From an uncultured Ruminococcus sp. (lineage in GTDB: Bacteria; Bacillota; Clostridia; Oscillospirales; Ruminococcaceae), in contig CAKSMF010000001.1 in the NCBI GenBank assembly GCA_934474025.1, positions 186,001 to 250,000 of the forward strand: a stretch of 64,000 bases of DNA, given 5' to 3'. The notes beneath the pieces are model-generated. The model saw nothing but the letters and a program-made list of their open reading frames with translations, was not told the DNA's origin and searched no databases. Below, in pieces: positions 7,949 to 15,505 of this stretch (positions are counted from its first letter, which is position 1; every line of letters begins with the position of its first letter). The position numbers and the translations under genes were made by a program.

Positions 7949-8523
7949 TTTTACTTATTGATAATTATGATAGCTTTTCATATAACCTCTATCAGCTTAT
8001 TGGTGAAATTTCGCCTGATATAAAAGTTATCCGCAATGACGAAATGACGGTTTCAGAAATCGAAAAGCTTGCTCCGGAAAAAATAATAATCTCTCCAGGC
8101 TATGGAAGACCAGAAAATGCAGGAATTATTGTTGAAGTGGCAAAAACAGTTTCACGTAAAATTCCCACTCTTGGCGTATGTCTCGGACATCAGGCAATAT
8201 GCATGGCTTATGGTGCAACAATTACTTATGCAAAAAGACTTATGCATGGCAAACAGTCAATAATAACTGTAAATAAAAAAAGTCCTCTTTTTGCTGGAAT
8301 AAATACAGATATTCCGGTAGCAAGATATCATTCACTTGTGGCAGACAGCAAAACTATTCCTGATTGCCTTGAAGTTACTGCAATTGCCGATGACGGAGAA
8401 GTTATGGCAGTTCAACACAAAGAATACCCGATTTTTGGAGTACAGTTCCACCCGGAATCAATTATGACTCCTGACGGAAAAACTATGCTTGCTAATTTTA
8501 TAAATATGAATGGAGTTGTTTAA
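7945..8523 (+). CDS. trpG: Anthranilate synthase glutaminase component
   Basis: A 192-residue class I glutamine amidotransferase supplying ammonia to TrpE. The N-terminal LLIDNYDSFSYNLYQ, the nucleophile cysteine in LGVCLGHQAI (about residue 80), and the HPESIMT histidine/glutamate pair complete the triad. Length is normal for a stand-alone TrpG, with no fusion to TrpD. The ribosome site GGAGGA lies within the end of trpE. Because no separate pabA is visible here, this subunit might also serve p-aminobenzoate synthesis, but that is only a possibility. Confidence 0.96.
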   Translation: MILLIDNYDSFSYNLYQLIGEISPDIKVIRNDEMTVSEIEKLAPEKIIISPGYGRPENAGIIVEVAKTVSRKIPTLGVCLGHQAICMAYGATITYAKRLMHGKQSIITVNKKSPLFAGINTDIPVARYHSLVADSKTIPDCLEVTAIADDGEVMAVQHKEYPIFGVQFHPESIMTPDGKTMLANFINMNGVV

Positions 8524-8524
8524 A

Positions 8525-9547
8525 ATGATTAAAGAAGCTATTATGAAAATCGTTGATAAGCAAAATTTGACTTATGATGAGGCTTATCAAGTTATATCTG
8601 AAATTATGTCCGGTCAGACAACCCCCACACAAAACGCTGCATTTCTTTCAGCACTCTCCACAAAAAGTACAAAATCCGAAACTATTGAAGAAATTACTGG
8701 TTGTGCAGCTGCTATGCGTGATGCTGCTATAAAATTTGAAAGCGACCTTGATTTAATGGAAATAGTCGGTACAGGCGGAGATAATTCTCAAAGTTTCAAT
8801 ATATCAACAACTTCTGCATTAGTAGTTGCTTCTTCTGGAATACCTGTCGCAAAACACGGCAATCGTTCAGCATCATCACTCAGTGGAACGGCTGATTGTT
8901 TGGAAGCTCTTGGCGTTAATATAAATCTTGAACCTGAAAAATGCCGTCAATTATTGAATGAAGTAGGATTTTGCTTCTTTTTTGCACAGAAATACCATTC
9001 TTCAATGAAATATGTAGGTTCTATAAGAAAAGAACTCGGTATACGTACCGTATTCAATATTCTTGGACCTCTCACAAATCCTTCAAATCCTAAGATGCAC
9101 CTCTTAGGAGTGTATGACCGTTCGCTTGTTGAACCTATTGCAGAAGTTTTAATGAAACTCGGTTCAAAAAAAGGCATGGTAGTTTATGGTATGGATAAGC
9201 TTGATGAAATTTCCCTTAGTGCATCAACTGCTATTTGTGAATATAAAGACGGTTGGATTAAAAATTATGAAATCACTCCGGAACAGTTTGGTTTTGAGAG
9301 ATGTTCAAAAGAAGATTTAAAAGGCGGTACTCCTGTTGAAAATGCCGATATCACAAGAAAAATTCTTAACGGTGAAATCAGAGGTCACAAAAGAAATGCT
9401 GTTTTGCTTAATGCCGGAACTGCTATATACATTGGCGGAAAAGCCGAAAATATACAAGACGGTATAAAAATAGCCGAAGAAATTATTGATTCCGGAAAAG
9501 CTATTAAGACTCTTGAAAAGCTTATTGAAATTTCAACAAGTATCTAA
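8525..9547 (+). CDS. trpD: Anthranilate phosphoribosyltransferase
   Basis: A 340-residue enzyme joining anthranilate to phosphoribosyl pyrophosphate. The PRPP-binding motif GTGGDNSQSFNIST (about residue 79) and the KHGNRS loop are intact, and NILGPLTNP marks the family. The start at ATG 8525 lies just after the trpG stop, 9 nt from GGAG; an earlier in-frame ATG at 8510 inside trpG lacks that spacing. The gap to trpC is unusually long for this operon (128 nt) and contains a dispersed repeat. Confidence 0.96.
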   Translation: MIKEAIMKIVDKQNLTYDEAYQVISEIMSGQTTPTQNAAFLSALSTKSTKSETIEEITGCAAAMRDAAIKFESDLDLMEIVGTGGDNSQSFNISTTSALVVASSGIPVAKHGNRSASSLSGTADCLEALGVNINLEPEKCRQLLNEVGFCFFFAQKYHSSMKYVGSIRKELGIRTVFNILGPLTNPSNPKMHLLGVYDRSLVEPIAEVLMKLGSKKGMVVYGMDKLDEISLSASTAICEYKDGWIKNYEITPEQFGFERCSKEDLKGGTPVENADITRKILNGEIRGHKRNAVLLNAGTAIYIGGKAENIQDGIKIAEEIIDSGKAIKTLEKLIEISTSI

Positions 9548-9550
9548 TGT

Positions 9551-9656
9551 AGGTGGCGGGCGGAGATAAATCGGTATCCCCACTGACATGCGACAAATTA
9601 CAGTCAGATATACACTGATTTGTCAGTCTCCGTGAATTACCGACTTTGGATTGAAA
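9551..9656 (+). repeat. Dispersed TTGAAA-tailed repeat, copy 1 (inside trp operon)
   Basis: This element fills the trpD-trpC gap. It has the core GGCGGAGATAAATCGGTAT-type block followed by CCCCACTGACATG, a long stem-forming middle (CGGAG ... CTCCG), and the tail GACTTTGGATTGAAA. Core and tail recur in the copies at 46068, 50725, 57075 and 63816. It lacks the 5' head seen in those copies. Being transcribed inside the operon, it will be present as a structured segment in trp mRNA. Confidence 0.75.
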
Positions 9657-9675
9657 AAAATAGCTGAGGTGTTAC

Positions 9676-10458
9676 ATGACTATTCTTGAAAAACTTGCAC
9701 TTCATGCGTCAGAACGTGTGGAGATTTCTAAAAATAAAATTTCTGCTGATAAAATGAAATCATTAGCTTTTGAATTGCCAATCGGAAACTTTGAATTTGA
9801 AAAGGCACTTTCAAAGAATGGTATATCATTTATATGCGAATGTAAAAAAGCATCACCATCAAAGGGAGTTATTGCAGAAGATTTTCCATATTTGCAGATA
9901 GCAAAGGATTATGAAAAAGCTGGTGCAGATTGTATTTCAGTTCTCACCGAACCTAAGTGGTTTTTAGGCAGTGACCAATATTTAAAAGAAATTGCTGAAA
10001 ATGTTTCATTACCATGTATCCGAAAGGATTTTACAGTTGATGAATATATGATTTATGAGGCTAAAGTCCTTGGTGCTAAAGCAGTATTGTTAATATGTTC
10101 CATTCTTACGGGAGAACAGATTGAAAATTATATAAAAATATGCGATAAACTTGGAATTTCAGCACTTGTTGAGGCTCACGACGAATCGGAAATTGAAACA
10201 GCTATAAATGCAGGTGCAAGAATTATAGGCGTTAATAACAGAAACTTAAAGGATTTCACAGTTGATACGGGTAATAGTCGCCGAATGAGAGAACTTGTTC
10301 CGCAGAATATAATTTTTGTATCTGAAAGCGGTGTCAAAAATGCAGATGATATAAAATTACTTCGTGAATCTGGTGTTGACGCTGTTTTAATTGGTGAAAC
10401 TCTTATGCGTGCAAGTGATAAAACTGCCAAGCTTGCAGAATTAAGGGGTACTTTATGA
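9676..10458 (+). CDS. trpC: Indole-3-glycerol phosphate synthase
   Basis: A 260-residue TIM-barrel enzyme that cyclises CdRP to indole-3-glycerol phosphate. Diagnostic blocks: FICECKKASPSKG (catalytic lysine), LTEPKWFLGS, IRKDFTVDEYMIYEAK, GVNNRNLKDF, and VSESGVKNADD with IGETLMRA at the phosphate site. Length is typical. GAGGTG precedes ATG 9676. It overlaps trpF by 4 nt (ATGA-type) and is not fused to it. Confidence 0.97.
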   Translation: MTILEKLALHASERVEISKNKISADKMKSLAFELPIGNFEFEKALSKNGISFICECKKASPSKGVIAEDFPYLQIAKDYEKAGADCISVLTEPKWFLGSDQYLKEIAENVSLPCIRKDFTVDEYMIYEAKVLGAKAVLLICSILTGEQIENYIKICDKLGISALVEAHDESEIETAINAGARIIGVNNRNLKDFTVDTGNSRRMRELVPQNIIFVSESGVKNADDIKLLRESGVDAVLIGETLMRASDKTAKLAELRGTL

Positions 10459-11063
10459 CTAAAATAAAAATGTGTGGTTTAAGTCGTCATTGTGATATTG
10501 ATTACGCTAATGAGATTATGCCTGAATATATAGGTTTTGTGTTTGCACGAAAAAGTAAAAGATATGTTTCACCTGAAAAAGCTTTTGAATTACGCCAAAA
10601 TCTTGATAAAAACATAATTCCTGTCGGGGTGTTTGTTGATTCAGATATAAATTTTGTAGCCGAACTTGTAAATAAAGAAATTATTGATATAGTACAGTTG
10701 CATGGTTCAGAAGATGACAATTATATAGAAAGTCTCCGAAAACTTGTTAGTGTACCTATAATACAGGCTTTCACAATCGGAAAACCGGAGGATATTCAAA
10801 AAGCAGAAAAATCTCCGGCAGAATATATTTTATTGGATTCTGGTAAAGGTTCGGGAAAAACGTTTAATCATTCGCTTATAAGGAATTTAAAACGTCCTTA
10901 TTTTCTTGCAGGAGGACTTACTCCTGAAAACGTCAGAGAAATTACACAGATATTAAAACCTTATGCTGTCGATGCGAGTTCATCTCTTGAAACGGCAGGT
11001 TATAAAGATGTTAACAAAATGAGGGCATTTGCTGACGCTCTCAGAAGAAAGGATTTGATTTGA
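10455..11063 (+). CDS. trpF: Phosphoribosylanthranilate isomerase
   Basis: A 202-residue TIM-barrel isomerase acting between TrpD and TrpC. It begins MTKIKMCGLSR with the catalytic cysteine, carries GFVFARKSKRYV, VQLHGSE and DSGKGSGKTF (catalytic aspartate), and ends with LAGGLTPENV and the phosphate-site VDASSSLE. Start and stop overlap both neighbours by a few bases, so translational coupling through trpC-trpF-trpB is likely. Confidence 0.96.
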   Translation: MTKIKMCGLSRHCDIDYANEIMPEYIGFVFARKSKRYVSPEKAFELRQNLDKNIIPVGVFVDSDINFVAELVNKEIIDIVQLHGSEDDNYIESLRKLVSVPIIQAFTIGKPEDIQKAEKSPAEYILLDSGKGSGKTFNHSLIRNLKRPYFLAGGLTPENVREITQILKPYAVDASSSLETAGYKDVNKMRAFADALRRKDLI

Positions 11064-12247
11064 TGTCAAAAGGAAGATTTGGCATTCATGGCGGACAGTA
11101 TATTCCGGAAACTCTTATGAATGCTGTCATTGAACTTGAAAATGCTTATAATCATTATAAATATGATTCTGATTTCAATCGTGAATTAAGAGATTTACTT
11201 GACAATTATGCCGGCAGACCGTCATTGCTTTATTATGCAAAAAAACTTACTCGTGAACTCGGCGGAGCTAAAATTTATCTCAAGCGTGAAGACCTTAATC
11301 ATACAGGTTCACATAAGATAAACAATGTTCTCGGACAGGCTTTACTTGCTAAAAAAATGGGTAAAACACGTCTTATCGCTGAAACTGGTGCAGGTCAGCA
11401 CGGCGTTGCTACTGCAACCGCAGCGGCACTTCTTGATATGGAATGCGTAGTTTTCATGGGAGAGGAAGACACAAAACGTCAGGCATTAAATGTTTACAGA
11501 ATGAAGCTCCTTGGTGCTGAAGTTGTTCCTGTAAAGACAGGCACAGCAACTCTTAAAGATGCTGTTTCAGAAGCTATGCGTGAATGGACTTCCCGTATAA
11601 GTGATACACATTATTGTTTAGGTTCTGTAATGGGACCTCACCCATTCCCGACTATTGTAAGAGATTTTCAAGCTGTTATTTCAATGGAATCAAGAGCCCA
11701 GATTCTTGAAAAAGAGGGAAGACTTCCTGATGCTGTTATAGCTTGCGTGGGTGGTGGTTCTAATGCTATCGGAAGCTTTTATCATTTTATTCCTGATAAT
11801 AACGTTCGTCTTATCGGCTGTGAAGCGGCAGGACGTGGCATAGATACTTTTGAAACCGCTGCTACTGTAAATACTGGTAAAGTAGGTATTTTCCACGGTA
11901 TGAAATCATATTTCTGTCAGGACGAATACGGACAGATTGCACCAGTATATTCTATTTCTGCCGGACTTGATTATCCTGGTGTAGGTCCTGAACACGCTTA
12001 TTTACACGATATAGGACGTGCTGAATATGTTCCTGTTACAGATGATGAGGCTGTAAATGCTTTTGAATATCTTTCAAGAACAGAGGGAATTATTCCGGCT
12101 ATTGAATCTGCTCATGCAGTAGCTTATGCTATGAAACTTGCTCCTACTATGGAAAAAGATAAAATTATTATCGTTACTATTTCCGGACGTGGTGACAAGG
12201 ATTGTGCTGCTATTGCACGTTACAGAGGGGAGGATATTTATGAGTAA
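11063..12247 (+). CDS. trpB: Tryptophan synthase beta chain
   Basis: A 394-residue PLP enzyme condensing indole with serine. The start ATG 11063 overlaps the trpF stop. Key residues: PLP lysine in HTGSHKINN, the GAGQHG indole-site loop, GGGSNAIG phosphate-binding loop and the final SGRGDKD. Sequence and length are those of the canonical TrpB1 type that pairs with TrpA, not the longer TrpB2. It overlaps trpA by 8 nt. Confidence 0.97.
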   Translation: MSKGRFGIHGGQYIPETLMNAVIELENAYNHYKYDSDFNRELRDLLDNYAGRPSLLYYAKKLTRELGGAKIYLKREDLNHTGSHKINNVLGQALLAKKMGKTRLIAETGAGQHGVATATAAALLDMECVVFMGEEDTKRQALNVYRMKLLGAEVVPVKTGTATLKDAVSEAMREWTSRISDTHYCLGSVMGPHPFPTIVRDFQAVISMESRAQILEKEGRLPDAVIACVGGGSNAIGSFYHFIPDNNVRLIGCEAAGRGIDTFETAATVNTGKVGIFHGMKSYFCQDEYGQIAPVYSISAGLDYPGVGPEHAYLHDIGRAEYVPVTDDEAVNAFEYLSRTEGIIPAIESAHAVAYAMKLAPTMEKDKIIIVTISGRGDKDCAAIARYRGEDIYE

Positions 12248-13079
12248 TATAAAAAAAGCTTTTGAAAATGGCAAAGCATTTATACCTTTTATAACCTGCG
12301 GTGACCCTGACCTTGAAACAACAGCTAAAATAGTACGTTCAGCAGTTGCAAACGGTGCAGACCTTATTGAACTTGGCATACCTTTTTCAGACCCTACGGC
12401 TGAAGGCCCTGTTATTCAGGGTGCAAATATAAGAGCATTAGCAGGTGGAGTTACAACAGACAAAATTTTTGATTTAGTTGTTGAACTCCGTAAAGATGTT
12501 AAAATTCCTCTTGTATTTATGACTTATGCAAATGTTGTATTTTCATATGGTTCAGAACGTTTCATGAAAAAATGTGCTGAAACTGGAATTGACGGCATTA
12601 TAATACCTGATTTGCCTTTTGAGGAAAAGGGAGAATTTTCAGAAGATTCCAAAAAATATGGCATTGATATGATTTCATTGATTGCGCCTACTTCCGATAA
12701 CAGAATAGCAATGATTGCAACTGCTGGACGTTCATGTATTTGTCAGTATTTGAAGCCTACTTCTAAAAACAGAATAGCAATGATTGCAAAAGAAGCCGAG
12801 GGATTTATATATGTTGTTTCAAGTCTGGGAGTTACCGGAACAAGAAGTGAAATTACAACCAATATAGATGATATGGTTTCTTTGATTCGTGAAAATACTG
12901 ATATCCCATGTGCTGTCGGATTTGGAATTTCCACACCGGAGCAGGCAAAACAAATGACTGAATTTTCAGACGGAGCTATTGTAGGTTCAGCAATTATAAA
13001 AATTATTGAAAAATACGGTAAAGATGCACCGTCATATGTTGGCGAATATGTAAAAAGTATGAAAGATGCTATCAGATAA
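12240..13079 (+). CDS. trpA: Tryptophan synthase alpha chain with internal duplication
   Basis: A 279-residue TIM-barrel protein that releases indole from indole-3-glycerol phosphate and feeds TrpB. The family blocks FITCGDPDLE, ELGIPFSDP (catalytic Glu), VFMTYAN, DGIIIPDLP (catalytic Asp) and SSLGVTGTR are present. An insertion is evident after DMISLIAPTS: NRIAMIA occurs twice, 23 residues apart, separated by TAGRSCICQYLK. Typical TrpA has this helix once. The DNA shows two 35-nt blocks (12686-12720 and 12755-12789) differing at three bases. The frame is kept and other motifs are intact, so function is possible but the fold must absorb a 23-residue insertion. ATG 12240 with GAGGGGAGG is preferred over upstream in-frame starts inside trpB. 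Confidence 0.93.
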   Translation: MSNIKKAFENGKAFIPFITCGDPDLETTAKIVRSAVANGADLIELGIPFSDPTAEGPVIQGANIRALAGGVTTDKIFDLVVELRKDVKIPLVFMTYANVVFSYGSERFMKKCAETGIDGIIIPDLPFEEKGEFSEDSKKYGIDMISLIAPTSDNRIAMIATAGRSCICQYLKPTSKNRIAMIAKEAEGFIYVVSSLGVTGTRSEITTNIDDMVSLIRENTDIPCAVGFGISTPEQAKQMTEFSDGAIVGSAIIKIIEKYGKDAPSYVGEYVKSMKDAIR

Positions 13080-13094
13080 TATCTATTTGTATGG

Positions 13095-13123
13095 TTGATT
13101 TATTTTTCATAGTATGCTATAAT
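13095..13123 (+). promoter_or_regulatory. Promoter of GNAT gene
   Basis: TTGATT (13095-13100), 17-nt spacer, TATAAT (13118-13123). I see no terminator after trpA, so read-through from trp is also possible. Confidence 0.7.
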
Positions 13124-13153
13124 TTATACATTAATCGGAATGGAAGTGTAGCT

Positions 13154-13765
13154 ATGAAAATAGAAATTAAAGATATACAGAAAAAAGATTACAAGAAAGC
13201 TATTCAGTTTGCAATAAAAGGTATGCATTTTGACTGGTATCTTGACAGTAAGTTTTTACTTAATGCTTACGGCAGATATTTCTGGTATCTTGAATTAAAT
13301 CGTGCCACACAAATATTTTCAGCGTATATAAACAATAAATTTGCTGGTATTCTGCTGGCAGAAATCAAAGGTGAACAGAAAAAACAAGAAAATGTTTTTC
13401 AGAAAGTCTATGTTAAATTTGTTGATTGGCTTCAGAAATCTTTTTTTAAGGGCGGAGCAGATTTATATGAAAAAACTATAAAACAACAATTAGCACATTA
13501 TATGAAGTCCAACAAACCAGATGGCGAAATTGTATTTTTTGCAGTAAATCCCAATTGTAAAGCCAAGGGTATAGGAACTATTTTACTTAATGCTCTTGAA
13601 GAAAAAGAAAAGGGAAAAATTTTATATCTTCATACTGATAATGCGTGTACATATCAATTTTATGAACACAGAGGATTTCGTAAAATGGAAGAAAAAGAAA
13701 TTTTTATAAAAATGCCTAAAGGAACAATTCCATTAAAATGTTTTCTTTATAGTAAAAAAATATAA
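13154..13765 (+). CDS. GNAT family N-acetyltransferase
   Basis: A 203-residue acetyltransferase of unknown substrate. The acetyl-CoA-binding region is at the C-terminal half: FFAVNPNCKAKGIGTILLNA (motif A), then YLHTDNACTYQFYEHRGF (motif B), the usual end of a GNAT domain. The N-terminal part is lysine-rich with DWYLDSKFL. ATG 13154 has GGAAG at good spacing and lies downstream of the promoter; a longer in-frame start at 13091 would precede the promoter and is rejected. It is followed after one base by a small membrane protein gene. Confidence 0.85.
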   Translation: MKIEIKDIQKKDYKKAIQFAIKGMHFDWYLDSKFLLNAYGRYFWYLELNRATQIFSAYINNKFAGILLAEIKGEQKKQENVFQKVYVKFVDWLQKSFFKGGADLYEKTIKQQLAHYMKSNKPDGEIVFFAVNPNCKAKGIGTILLNALEEKEKGKILYLHTDNACTYQFYEHRGFRKMEEKEIFIKMPKGTIPLKCFLYSKKI

Positions 13766-13766
13766 T

Positions 13767-14078
13767 ATGAAAAATAATGTATTAATAATTATACTTGCTT
13801 ATATGAACAGATACCTGTGGTTTGTATTGATGCTTTTTATTGATGATATGTTTTTAATGGGAATTTGTTTCATTGTATTTGGACTATATCAGTATATTGG
13901 ATATAAATGCAAGTGGAAACATATATTCTGTTCATATCAGAACATCTATCATAAAAAAATGACTCCGGACAGAATAAATTGGAGTAAAGTAAAAAAATCA
14001 GATATTTATGGAATGTCTATTATTTTAGAAACGTTAGGTATATTAGCGATTATAGTATCTGTTGTTGATATTAAGTAA
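13767..14078 (+). CDS. Small membrane protein of unknown function
   Basis: A 103-residue protein I do not recognise. It has hydrophobic segments at the N-terminus (about residues 5-25 and 28-46), a polar cysteine-containing middle, and a third hydrophobic stretch at the end (SIILETLGILAIIVSVV), suggesting a multi-pass membrane protein. It begins one base after the GNAT stop without a clear ribosome site, so expression is probably coupled. A strong terminator follows. A real gene is likely from its position and clean reading frame. Confidence 0.6.
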   Translation: MKNNVLIIILAYMNRYLWFVLMLFIDDMFLMGICFIVFGLYQYIGYKCKWKHIFCSYQNIYHKKMTPDRINWSKVKKSDIYGMSIILETLGILAIIVSVVDIK

Positions 14079-14101
14079 ATTATAATTTATGAATTATAAA
14101 A

Positions 14102-14141
14102 ATAATCCATGAAATAATTTTTTCATGGGTTATAATTTTTT
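14102..14141. terminator. Terminator between membrane-protein gene and SGNH gene
   Basis: ATAATCCATGAAA (14102-14114) pairs with TTTCATGGGTTAT (14121-14133), flanked by A and T runs; probably bidirectional for the convergent genes. Confidence 0.85.
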
Positions 14142-14154
14142 ATGAAATTGTTTG

Positions 14155-15267
14155 TTATTCTATTTCGGAAATTTCAGAATTTTTAGCTTTTATAACTGTT
14201 GATGATGAAGAACTGCCTGTTGTTATTTTTCTGGATTGACAATATTTTTCTATAAATGTCTGTTTAAGAAGTGTGAGGTCAAATATATTAAGAATACCGT
14301 CTTTATTAATATCATATAAAGAATAATTTTCATTTGTAATCTGATGATTGTTGCGACCTAAAATGTAATTTGAAAGCGATACTAAATCTGATATTCTATA
14401 AGGGCATTCTGCTGTTGAATTGATTTCATCAATTACTTTTTTAATATCCAAATAATGTTCTATTTCACCAGCCCATAAAAGACCTATTATATTATATGCT
14501 TTTTCGGTAGGGTGTACGCCGTCCTCAAGGAGATTTGTTTTTTTAAGTCGTCCGTAAATATCCATAAATTCAACATTTTTTCCTTCGTCCTGAAGCTTGT
14601 CAACAAGTACAGGTATTGATGCATTATAACGGTCAACATATTCATTTATTATTTCGTTAAAGTCTTCCGGAGTATTATTGAATTTTTCTTCACCATAAGC
14701 CCAGCACCAGTCATAAACTTTTACGGCGTCAATATATGGAATCGTATTTACAAATATAACTGCGTCATCATTTGTGTTATCTGATATGTAATTTATAAGA
14801 TTTTCAAGACGGTCTGTGATTCCGTCATTATAGGCACTGAGAATATCATTTGTTCCGATTTGCAACATAATAATATCAGGGTCATAAGTTTGCAGATAGT
14901 TTCCATTTTGTAGAGTTTCAAGAATACCTTGTCTTGTTTCTGTACCCTCCATATATTGAATGGCATAACCGCTGTATCCGCAATGATTGCTGTCATAAGT
15001 GACTGTTTCGCCGTTGTATTCGTAAGTTTCGGGATAATCAGAATTAGGACCTACCATATCGAAATCGTATTTATTATCACTTCCGAAATAATAACAGAAA
15101 TATTTTCTGTAGCCTCCAGATGACTGATAACCATGTGTAATAGAATCTCCTATAGGCATAATTTTTAAAGTTTCTTTTGAAGTTTTGTTTTCTGCAATAG
15201 TTATTGTTGGTGTGAGTGTGAAAATCATAGTTATTGCTGATATCAAAGAAAATAATTTTTTCTTCAT
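14155..15267 (-). CDS. Secreted SGNH/GDSL esterase with dockerin
   Basis: A 370-residue exported hydrolase, probably a carbohydrate (acetyl) esterase of a cellulosome-like system. A signal peptide occupies about residues 1-25 (ends TITIAEN). The SGNH catalytic domain has block I IMPIGDSITHG (nucleophile Ser), block III LQIGTNDI and block V DGVHPT (Asp/His). Near residues 290-342 is a dockerin: RISDLVSLSNYILGR, which lacks a calcium loop, then YDINKDGILNIFDLTLLKQ, a canonical calcium-binding repeat. A Ser-rich tail follows. The single intact loop plus degenerate first repeat resembles ruminococcal dockerins. AAAGGAGC precedes ATG 15267. Its cohesin partner is not obvious here. Confidence 0.92.
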   Translation of the reverse strand: MKKKLFSLISAITMIFTLTPTITIAENKTSKETLKIMPIGDSITHGYQSSGGYRKYFCYYFGSDNKYDFDMVGPNSDYPETYEYNGETVTYDSNHCGYSGYAIQYMEGTETRQGILETLQNGNYLQTYDPDIIMLQIGTNDILSAYNDGITDRLENLINYISDNTNDDAVIFVNTIPYIDAVKVYDWCWAYGEEKFNNTPEDFNEIINEYVDRYNASIPVLVDKLQDEGKNVEFMDIYGRLKKTNLLEDGVHPTEKAYNIIGLLWAGEIEHYLDIKKVIDEINSTAECPYRISDLVSLSNYILGRNNHQITNENYSLYDINKDGILNIFDLTLLKQTFIEKYCQSRKITTGSSSSSTVIKAKNSEISEIE

Positions 15268-15317
15268 AATTACTGCTCCTTTTATAGTTGAATTATTTTA
15301 AAAATATTATTTTGTTC

Positions 15318-15346
15318 ATTTTAACATTTTTCAAATAGTCTGTCAA
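15318..15346 (-). promoter_or_regulatory. Promoter of the SGNH-dockerin gene
   Basis: Minus strand TTGACA (15346-15341), 17-nt spacer, TAAAAT (15323-15318). Confidence 0.75.
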
Positions 15347-15376
15347 TAAATTTTTTGTTATCTATAGCAAACATAC

Positions 15377-15406
15377 TTGCATTTTATTGTGAAAGTGTGA
15401 TATAAT
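15377..15406 (+). promoter_or_regulatory. adhE promoter
   Basis: TTGCAT (15377-15382), 18-nt spacer, TATAAT (15401-15406). Transcription would start near 15413, upstream of the Rex-type site. Confidence 0.72.
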
Positions 15407-15448
15407 ATACATAGTGCAGGTGAAACAAAGAAATTTTCTTTACTTAGG

Positions 15449-15466
15449 TTGTTAAAAAAATAACAA
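15449..15466 (+). promoter_or_regulatory. Rex-type redox operator in the adhE leader
   Basis: TTGTTAAAAAAATAACAA is an 18-bp inverted repeat that matches the clostridial Rex consensus TTGTTAANNNNTTAACAA at all but one defined position. It lies about 40 nt after the predicted transcription start. Rex represses fermentation genes at low NADH/NAD+, so it would act here as a roadblock. The rex gene itself is not in this window. Confidence 0.72.
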
Positions 15467-15505
15467 TCATTCTGCATTAACTTTATAATGTACTGGAGGA
15501 ATAAT

